This document shows positions 7,154-11,941 of a stretch of 11,941 nt of DNA, piece by piece. The stretch is from contig DLGQ01000001.1 of the NCBI GenBank assembly GCA_002482775.1, forward strand, positions 1 through 11,941. Reading direction: 5' to 3'. The position numbers and the translations under genes were made by a program. Origin of the DNA: Flavobacteriales bacterium UBA7690 (GTDB lineage Bacteria; Bacteroidota; Bacteroidia; Flavobacteriales_F; PHOS-HE28). Position 1 is the first letter of the stretch. The number at the start of each line of letters is the position of its first letter. Below the pieces are notes generated by a model. That model saw only the letters and a list, made by a program, of their open reading frames with translations, ran no database searches and was not told the origin of the DNA.

Positions 7154-7564
7154 TCAGCGCGAACGGTACTCGGTGAGGATCTCCCGATCACTGGGCAGGA
7201 GGATCTCGGTATCGTTCACACGGCGCACCCAGTACATGTACTTGCCCGTTCCTTCGCAGGCGAACGCGTTCATGGTCTCTTTCGGTGCCAGCGCTTTGAT
7301 GGGGAAGGTGCGCCAGGTGCCGTTCTTCTCCTGCATGGCCACCTTCACCTCGATCATGTCCGAACAGGCGTTCTGCAGGTCGATCTGGTAGGTGGCGCTG
7401 AAGTCCCGCTTGAAATTTTCCTTGTAGGCATGGCACTTCTCACACGGCGCGCCCCATTTGCTGGCGGTCTTCGTGAGGCAATCGGCATAGCTCTGGTCCT
7501 GCGCACCGGCCCAGAAGGCCACCAATAACAGTACGATCAGGAGCAGGGTCTTCTTCGCGTTCAT
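7154..7564 (-). CDS. Small exported Cys-rich protein of unknown function
   Basis: 136 residues. I start at ATG 7564 because it gives an immediate signal peptide: MNAKK, a Leu/Val-rich core and AGA|Q cleavage near residue 21. The ATG overlaps the TGA of the upstream TPR gene (ATGA), so translation is probably coupled. A longer frame to 7639 would lose this signal and run into the TPR gene. The mature part of about 115 residues has five cysteines (C29, C41, C44, C67, C103). Two form CEKCH, which fits the CxxCH heme-c motif on paper, but no distal Met or cytochrome fold is evident. The rest looks like a small beta-rich domain (IEVKVAMQEKNGTWRTFPI, then GKYMYWVRRV). I do not recognise the family. 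Last gene of the operon, followed by a terminator. Confidence 0.8.
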   Translation of the reverse strand: MNAKKTLLLIVLLLVAFWAGAQDQSYADCLTKTASKWGAPCEKCHAYKENFKRDFSATYQIDLQNACSDMIEVKVAMQEKNGTWRTFPIKALAPKETMNAFACEGTGKYMYWVRRVNDTEILLPSDREILTEYRSR

Positions 7565-8100
7565 TTGCAGCGGTTGTTCGTCATGATGATCTTGGCTTCG
7601 GCGTTGCCCAAGCGTTTGCTGGCGCTCCAGTCTTTGCATGCACCGGCCATATCGCCTGTGGCTTTTCGGGCCTCGCCACGGTTGTTGTAGGCTTCTTCGT
7701 TCTTCGGATCAAGCGTGATCACCTTGTTGAAGTCCGCGATGGCCAGCTCGTGCTTGCCGAGTTTGTTGTACGCGCTTCCACGGCTGGTGTAGGCCCACGT
7801 GTGGTCACCTTTCTGGTCGATCACTGCCGTGAAGTCCTGTACGGCTTTGTCGTAGGCCCCGGTAAGGCCTTGGCAGAAACCACGCTGTAGGTGCGCGTTC
7901 AAGTGGTCTGGTTCACGGTCTATCACTTGGTCGAAGAACATGATCGCCGTGGCATGGTCTCCGGAGCGATAGGCTTTTTCACCAGCTTGGTAGAGCTCGT
8001 CCACACCGCTGCGTTCCACGTTGTCTGCGAGGTATTGGGCCATGGTCCCGCCTCCGGTCAAGAGCACGGTCAACAGCACAGGGATCACACGTAGGTTCAT
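7561..8100 (-). CDS. Exported tetratricopeptide-repeat protein
   Basis: 179 residues with a signal peptide (1-21, GGGTMA|Q). Four consecutive TPR units can be read: about 34-65 (AYRSGDHATAIMFFDQVI), 67-99, 101-133 (AYNKLGKHELAIADFNKVI) and 135-166 (AYNNRGEARKATGDMAGAC). TPR arrays bind other proteins, so a periplasmic or outer-membrane scaffold is likely; the partner is not indicated. The start lies 3 bases after the stop of the upstream gene, and the stop overlaps the next start as ATGA. That makes it the middle gene of a tight operon. The array is short, so a whole-protein adaptor role fits better than an enzyme. Confidence 0.9.
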   Translation of the reverse strand: MNLRVIPVLLTVLLTGGGTMAQYLADNVERSGVDELYQAGEKAYRSGDHATAIMFFDQVIDREPDHLNAHLQRGFCQGLTGAYDKAVQDFTAVIDQKGDHTWAYTSRGSAYNKLGKHELAIADFNKVITLDPKNEEAYNNRGEARKATGDMAGACKDWSASKRLGNAEAKIIMTNNRCK

Positions 8101-8103
8101 CGG

Positions 8104-8577
8104 CTAGCGTTCTTTGCGTGCGTTCTTACGTTGGGGAGCGTGCGGAGTTTCAGCATCCGCTTGGTCGTTCTTCGTTCCTGCTGAAGCGATCAGCTCACGC
8201 AGCAGGACGATGGACCGTTGTCCATCCACATCGTCCGCCGGACGTGCTATCGTCACGCGACTGGTAACACGCACCACGTCCAGTTTGAAGATCTCTTTGG
8301 AAAGGCACTGAGCATGATCCGCAAGGCACTTCAACGCGATACCATCTTCTTCCGCAGAGTAGGCCACGGCATCCGGATCAAGCTCCTGCAATCGCACGAT
8401 ATCCTGTCGGAAGCGTGATCCTTCATCCAAGAAATCCATCACCAACCGATCCTGCTTGTCGATCTTGAAGGTGACAGCACCTGCGAAGGCAGTGTTCAAC
8501 GGTGCCAGATCATGTGTCTGGCCTTTGCTGTTCTGGGAGAGGAGAACGATGGAGAATACGAGTAGGGGTTTCAACAT
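8104..8577 (-). CDS. Small exported protein of unknown function
   Basis: 157 residues with a short signal peptide (MLKPLLVFSIVLLS, cleavage probably near residue 20). The mature part contains alternating hydrophobic stretches (GAVTFKID, RLVMDFLDEG), two cysteines (C84, C91) in ALKCLADHAQCLS, then FKLDVVRVTSRVTI and a helix-like RSIVLLRELIASA. The last 25 residues are Lys/Arg/Glu-rich and probably disordered. I do not recognise a family. First gene of the minus-strand operon. It shares the 56-base gap 8578-8633 with a divergent gene, where no exact TAnnTTTG promoter is visible on either strand. The cysteine pair may form a disulfide in the periplasm; that is inference. Confidence 0.8.
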   Translation of the reverse strand: MLKPLLVFSIVLLSQNSKGQTHDLAPLNTAFAGAVTFKIDKQDRLVMDFLDEGSRFRQDIVRLQELDPDAVAYSAEEDGIALKCLADHAQCLSKEIFKLDVVRVTSRVTIARPADDVDGQRSIVLLRELIASAGTKNDQADAETPHAPQRKNARKER

Positions 8578-8633
8578 CGGTAACCTGTGTGTCCCTTGCT
8601 ACGTAGACCGGCGCAACAAGTTCACCCCGCACG

Positions 8634-9842
8634 ATGCTTTCCAGCTCCAGGATCCCCTGGAAGTCACTTCTCTTCCTTTTCGCTTGGTCCGCACCAGCGC
8701 TGCTTTTCGCGCAGGGCAAGTTCACGGTGAACGGCCGGCTGAAGATCGAAGGCGGCGACCTGGCCACCACCCGCGCCGTGGTCTACAAGGATGGTGCGAA
8801 GGAGCGCACGATCACCAGCAACCTGAACAAGTTCTCGTTGGACCTTGATCTGAACCACAACTACGTGATCGCCTTCGAGAAGGACGGTTACGTGTCCAAG
8901 AAGGTCTCCTTCAACACTAAAGCCCCTGCCGAAGCGATCGCCAATGGTTTCACACCGTTCGATTTCGCCGTGTCGCTGTTCAAGCAGTACGACGACATCA
9001 ACATCGTGGTCTTCAACCAGCCCGTGGGCATGATCCGGTATGACGATAAGACCGGCGACTTCGACTACGATACCGATTATACCAAATCCATCCAGTCGCA
9101 GCTACAGCAGGTGTTGGCGCAGGTGGACAAGAAGCAGAAGGAAGAAGCGGACAACGCGAAAGCCAACGAAGGCAAAGCAGCGGAAGAGGCCAAGGCAAAG
9201 GCGAAAGCCGAAGCCGACGCAGCCAAACAAGCCGCCGCCAAAGCCAAGGCCGATGCCGAAGCGGCCAAACAAGCAGAAGCCAAAGCAAAGGCCGATGCCG
9301 AGGCAGCACGCCTAGCGGAGGAAGCCCGTGTGAAGGCTGAACAGAAGCAACAAGCCGAAGCGAAGAAGGTGGAACCACCCAAGCCGCCGCCAGCGGTGGT
9401 AGCCGAGAAGCCAGCACCGAAAGTGGCGCCGAAGCCCGAACTACGGAAACCGGCGCCACCACCACCGGTGGAGCGGAACGCCGTGGCCAGCAAAGCCGTG
9501 GTGGCCGATGAAGGACGGCGCTCGCTTACGCCCACCGTGCGGGACGAAGCTTCACGCGTGGAGCGCGCCAAGACCCACACGAACGCAGAGACCCGGCCAG
9601 AAGAGATCGCAGCTGTTCCCGAGGTGGTGATGGATCAAGAGACCCTCGTGGAGCCATCACGCGTCACCACCATCGTGAAGGTGACCGAGGGCGCCAACAC
9701 GGACGAGTACCGCAAGGTGATCCACAAGTTCGGCGGGTTGTACTATTTCAAGAACGGCACCGCATGCACCGCGGAGATCTACCAGCGCGGCACACAGGCC
9801 GAGCAGCTCGCTGGTGCCACGCCACGCGGCAAACTGGACTGA
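8634..9842 (+). CDS. Exported protein with N-terminal beta domain and Ala/Lys-rich coiled coil
   Basis: 402 residues. Signal peptide 1-26 (SLLFLFAWSAPALLFA|Q). Residues 28-125 look like a carboxypeptidase-regulatory-type beta-sandwich (GRLKIEGGDLATTRAVVYKD, then FEKDGYVSKKVSFNT). Residues 155-245 form a highly charged Ala/Lys/Glu/Gln helix reminiscent of TolA domain II, with three 14-residue repeats. Residues 246-275 are Pro-rich (PPKPPPA, APPPPVE). About 340-395 is a small folded tail (VIHKFGGLYYFKNG, then CTAEIYQRG). The layout suggests an envelope protein whose coiled coil and Pro-rich segment span the periplasm, linking two folded ends. There is no TonB/TolA signature, so the role is unassigned. 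It diverges from the gene at 8577, and the Vsr gene follows after 20 bases. Confidence 0.88.
   Translation: MLSSSRIPWKSLLFLFAWSAPALLFAQGKFTVNGRLKIEGGDLATTRAVVYKDGAKERTITSNLNKFSLDLDLNHNYVIAFEKDGYVSKKVSFNTKAPAEAIANGFTPFDFAVSLFKQYDDINIVVFNQPVGMIRYDDKTGDFDYDTDYTKSIQSQLQQVLAQVDKKQKEEADNAKANEGKAAEEAKAKAKAEADAAKQAAAKAKADAEAAKQAEAKAKADAEAARLAEEARVKAEQKQQAEAKKVEPPKPPPAVVAEKPAPKVAPKPELRKPAPPPPVERNAVASKAVVADEGRRSLTPTVRDEASRVERAKTHTNAETRPEEIAAVPEVVMDQETLVEPSRVTTIVKVTEGANTDEYRKVIHKFGGLYYFKNGTACTAEIYQRGTQAEQLAGATPRGKLD
9195..9320 (+). repeat. Three 42-base (14-residue) Ala/Lys-rich repeats
   Basis: Copies 9195-9236, 9237-9278 and 9279-9320 encode AKAKAEADAAKQAA, AKAKADAEAAKQAE and AKAKADAEAARLAE (residues 188-229 of the exported coiled-coil protein). 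Fourteen residues equal two heptads, so each copy preserves coiled-coil phase. The DNA copies are similar but not identical. Confidence 0.85.
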
Positions 9843-9862
9843 TCGCGCTGTAGTTTTCGGCC

Positions 9863-10297
9863 ATGGCGTACCAACGCGATGGCAGAGCACCCGTGCCTAC
9901 GGATCCGCGCGTGAGCGCTGTGATGAGCCGCATCCGCGCGAAGAACACCAAGCCGGAACTGGTCTTGCGGGCCTTGCTGCGCGAAGCAGGTCACACCGGC
10001 TATCGCTTGCATTACACCAAGGTTCCCGGACGACCGGATATCGCTTTCGTAGGACGCCAAGTGGCCGTGTTCGTCCACGGTTGTTTCTGGCATGGCTGCC
10101 CGCTTTGCAAGCCACGAACACCGAAAAGCAATTCCGCTTTCTGGAGCAACAAAGTGGCCACCAATCAAGCCCGCGATAAACGGAAGAGCGCAGCGCTGCG
10201 AACGGCAGGGTGGAAGGTGATCACCATTCGCGAATGCCAGCTGCGCGATCGGCCCATGGCCCAACTGGCACGGGTGGTGAAGGCGCTGGTGAAGTAG
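9863..10297 (+). CDS. vsr: Very short patch repair (Vsr-type) DNA mismatch endonuclease
   Basis: 144 residues, normal for Vsr. MSRIRAKNTKPE (21-32) is the family's N-terminal signature. GYRLHYTKVPGRPDIAF carries the catalytic Asp (D59, matching E. coli D51). VFVHGCFWHGC supplies the catalytic His (H72, matching H64) and the F75-W76 pair that wedges beside the mismatch. C74, C79, C82 and C125 (IREC) include the likely structural zinc ligands. NKVATNQARDKR and LRTAGWKVITIREC complete the fold. Vsr nicks next to T in T:G mismatches left when 5-methylcytosine deaminates, and its gene usually sits beside a cytosine-5 methyltransferase. None is in this window. The gene starts 20 bases after the exported coiled-coil gene and ends 3 bases from the convergent DUF6787-like gene. 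All motifs look intact. Confidence 0.93.
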   Translation: MAYQRDGRAPVPTDPRVSAVMSRIRAKNTKPELVLRALLREAGHTGYRLHYTKVPGRPDIAFVGRQVAVFVHGCFWHGCPLCKPRTPKSNSAFWSNKVATNQARDKRKSAALRTAGWKVITIRECQLRDRPMAQLARVVKALVK

Positions 10298-10300
10298 GGG

Positions 10301-10624
10301 TCAACCCTTCTTGCGACCGAAGATCCGGCCGAAGAACCGTTTCTCGAATTCCCAGAAGAACCGGAACTGGCCGAACAGTGCGCCATAGATCAACAGGATC
10401 ACGTTGTACACCGGCAGGATCAGGATGTAGTAGAGGACCGCGAAAAGCAACGGCTGTTCCCCATCACCACTGAAATACGCCACGATCGGACGTTTCAGGA
10501 AGAGCACGGTGAAGCCGGTACACGCGAACACCAGCAGGATTACCAGCACACGGCCCGGGCTCACGCCCCACCGGTCGCTCAGCCGCTGCATCCAACCACG
10601 TCGTTCAGGCTTCTTCTCAAGCAT
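10301..10624 (-). CDS. Small two-helix membrane protein, DUF6787-like
   Basis: 107 residues. A basic N-terminus with LSDRWGVSPGRVLVILLVFACTGF leads into membrane helix 1 (about 25-44). Membrane helix 2 is about 59-84 (LLFAVLYYILILPVYNVILL). A basic, aromatic tail follows (FGQFRFFWEFEKRFFGRIFGRKKG). Size, the RWG...LVIFALTG-like start and the GQFRFFWEFEKR tail fit the short Bacteroidota family I know as DUF6787; function unknown. By the positive-inside rule both ends would be cytoplasmic. It follows the TolB-like lipoprotein gene on the same strand with a 60-base gap containing a hairpin against its start codon. Confidence 0.8.
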   Translation of the reverse strand: MLEKKPERRGWMQRLSDRWGVSPGRVLVILLVFACTGFTVLFLKRPIVAYFSGDGEQPLLFAVLYYILILPVYNVILLIYGALFGQFRFFWEFEKRFFGRIFGRKKG

Positions 10625-10655
10625 CGCGCCCGCCCCCTTATCGGGAACGGGCGCG
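10625..10655 (-). promoter_or_regulatory. Hairpin abutting the start codon of the DUF6787-like gene
   Basis: On the minus strand CGCGCCCG (10655-10648) pairs with CGGGCGCG (10632-10625), directly before ATG 10624. CCC and GGG inside the loop can extend the pairing. The purine run AAGGGGG, the only plausible ribosome-binding site for this start, lies within the structure. No T-run follows, so it is not a standard intrinsic terminator for the upstream lipoprotein gene. Translational masking or partial termination are both possible. Confidence 0.45.
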
Positions 10656-10684
10656 AAGATCGTACAGGGAAAGGTTGGTAGCGC

Positions 10685-11791
10685 TCAGTCCTGCCACTCG
10701 GCCAGGAACAGGTTCGTCTCGCGCGTGCCGCCGTTCGCACGGTTGCTGCTGAAGACAAGGTGTTTGCCGTCCGGGCTGAACACCGGGAACGCATCGAACT
10801 GGTCGCTGAAGCTCACTTGCTCCAAGCCGGTGCCATCGATGTTGATCAGGTACAGCGTGAACGGGAAGCCGCGCTTGGCCGTGTGGTTGCTGGCGAAGAT
10901 GATCTTCTGACCGCTGGGGTGCCAGAACGGTGCCCAGTTGGCCTGGCTCAGCTCGGTGATCTTCTTGGCATCGCTGCCATCGGCGTTGGCCACGTACAAT
11001 TCCATGTTGGTAGGCATCACCAGGCCTTCCTTCAGCAACTTCTTGTACTCGGCTTCTTCCTCCTTGCTGTTCATACGGCTGGCGCGCCACAGCAGTTTGG
11101 TGCCATCGGGGCTGAAGAACGCACCACCGTCGTAGCCGAGCGTGTTCGTCACACGCTTCACGTCGCTGCCGTCGAGGTTCATGGTGTAGAGGTCCAGGTC
11201 GCCATCGCGCATGCTGGTGAACACGATGCGGTCTCCTTTGGGCGAAACGGTCGCTTCGGCATCGTAGCCGGGTGTCTTTGTCAGTTGGCCACGGATGTTG
11301 CCCTGCAGGTCGCTCACGTAGATGTCGAACGTGGGGTAGATGGGCCACACGTACTTGCCATCGCTGCGGTGCTCGGGATGCGCCGGGCATGCCGCGTTGC
11401 CTTGGTGGGTGCTGCCGAAGAGCACGAGGCTGTCGCCGGGCAGAAAATAGCTGCACGTGGTGCGGCCGCCGTTGATGCTCACTTTCTTGGGCTGTCCGGC
11501 TTGCAGATCATCCGTGAACGGGTTGAAGACATAGATCTGGTCGCAGCTCTCGCCCCAGGCCGGGTTGTTGGATTGGAACACCAGCTTGTCGCCACCGAAA
11601 CTCCAGTACGCCTCGGCATTATCGCCACCGAAGGTGAGTTTCTTCAAGCTCTTGAAGTGCTTCTCGCCCTCGGCGATCAGCGTGTCCTTCACCACCAGCG
11701 TATCGGCCGTATTGGTAGAAGCGTCTTTCGGTGTTTCCGGTGAAGAACAAGCAACGGAGAGGAGGGGGAGTAGGAAGATCGATCGGTTCAT
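10685..11791 (-). CDS. TolB-like beta-propeller (PD40) lipoprotein
   Basis: 368 residues. Residues 1-15 form a short lipoprotein-type signal (MNRSIFLLPLLSVAC|SS). The lipobox is imperfect (S at -3), so lipidation at C15 is probable but not certain. A Thr/Lys-rich linker follows. The body holds at least five PD40/WD40-like blades: AEAYWSFGGDKLVFQSN (59-75), DAEATVSPKGDRIVFTS (177-193), DGGAFFSPDGTKLLWR (221-236), NWAPFWHPSGQKIIFASN (285-302) and FDAFPVFSPDGKHLVFSSN (332-350). They alternate with DIYVSDLQGN, DLYTMNLDGSD, ELYVANADGSD and TLYLINIDGT strands. Such TolB-type propellers are envelope proteins that bind partners or peptides. No peptidase domain is attached. Likely leads a transcript that includes the small membrane-protein gene. 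Confidence 0.9.
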   Translation of the reverse strand: MNRSIFLLPLLSVACSSPETPKDASTNTADTLVVKDTLIAEGEKHFKSLKKLTFGGDNAEAYWSFGGDKLVFQSNNPAWGESCDQIYVFNPFTDDLQAGQPKKVSINGGRTTCSYFLPGDSLVLFGSTHQGNAACPAHPEHRSDGKYVWPIYPTFDIYVSDLQGNIRGQLTKTPGYDAEATVSPKGDRIVFTSMRDGDLDLYTMNLDGSDVKRVTNTLGYDGGAFFSPDGTKLLWRASRMNSKEEEAEYKKLLKEGLVMPTNMELYVANADGSDAKKITELSQANWAPFWHPSGQKIIFASNHTAKRGFPFTLYLINIDGTGLEQVSFSDQFDAFPVFSPDGKHLVFSSNRANGGTRETNLFLAEWQD

Positions 11792-11928
11792 GTCGTTTGA
11801 AAGAGGGCGCGAAACTATCCAATGCGCGGCAAGGGATCGTCAGGGAAGATCCAGCCTGTGCATTTGTTCGATCACCGTGCCTTGTACACGATCAGTGTGA
11901 ACTCAGCTGAAGGAACGCCATTCAATTA

Positions 11929-11941
11929 CCCCCCCCCCCCC
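11929..11941. repeat. Homopolymer of 13 C at the window end
   Basis: The last 13 bases are all C. The 150 bases upstream of the lipoprotein gene (11792-11941) otherwise hold no recognisable gene. A tract this long right at the boundary may be a real slippery tract in a promoter region, or an assembly or sequencing artefact at a contig end. Confidence 0.8.

Noticed and set aside
7430..7444. Calling the 136-residue exported protein a c-type cytochrome
   Set aside because: A single CxxCH in a five-cysteine protein without a cytochrome-like sequence around it is not enough.
10760..11743. 327-codon open frame on the plus strand
   Set aside because: Antisense to the TolB-like lipoprotein, which has a signal peptide and repeated propeller blades; the antisense protein shows no recognisable domain.

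Overview
The window reads as a GC-rich member of the Bacteroidota, probably an uncultured Flavobacteriales lineage. The grounds are: a giant Cys-rich secreted protein with a lamin-tail domain and the sCDKxDW...GYxFWF module typical of type IX-secreted proteins of that order; a SiaC-family (DUF1987) protein; a DUF6787-like membrane protein; starts without strong Shine-Dalgarno sites; and one exact Bacteroidota -7 promoter element (TAnnTTTG). The taxonomy is inference from gene families. I see no rRNA, tRNA, CRISPR array, insertion sequence or prophage gene.

Layout. 1-4552 (minus): one continuous reading frame whose C-terminus runs off the left edge. It is a repetitive secreted protein containing two exact-length 357-residue tandem units, then a lamin-tail domain, then three exact 39-residue Cys-rich repeats. 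4553-5161: a gene-poor 609-base stretch with two adjacent DnaA-box-like 9-mers, several hairpins, a strong intrinsic terminator with no recognised gene before it, and the promoter of the next gene. 5162-6496 (plus): PIN-PhoH ATPase. A long shared terminator separates it from the convergent SiaC-family gene (6629-7018, minus). 7154-8577 (minus): three tightly packed genes for small exported proteins (unknown, TPR, Cys-rich unknown), closed by a terminator at 7104-7134. 8634-9842 (plus): divergent exported protein with an Ala/Lys coiled coil, followed closely by a Vsr-type endonuclease (9863-10297). 10301-11791 (minus): a small DUF6787-like membrane protein downstream of a TolB-like beta-propeller lipoprotein, with a hairpin over the start of the small gene. 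The window ends in 13 C residues.

How the genes work together. Mostly they look like independent housekeeping and envelope functions. The only clear operon is 8577-7154, where a 3-base gap and an ATGA overlap imply coordinated synthesis of three exported proteins. PIN-PhoH implies RNA cleavage or unwinding in the cytoplasm, Vsr implies repair of T:G mismatches, and SiaC implies a partner-switch regulator whose kinase and phosphatase are not here.

I found no new multi-gene defence or mobile system that I could defend. The best leads are the orphan terminator with structured DNA upstream (4.69-5.02 kb), the exact 1071-base internal duplication, the Vsr gene without a nearby cytosine methyltransferase, and the three-gene exported cluster.
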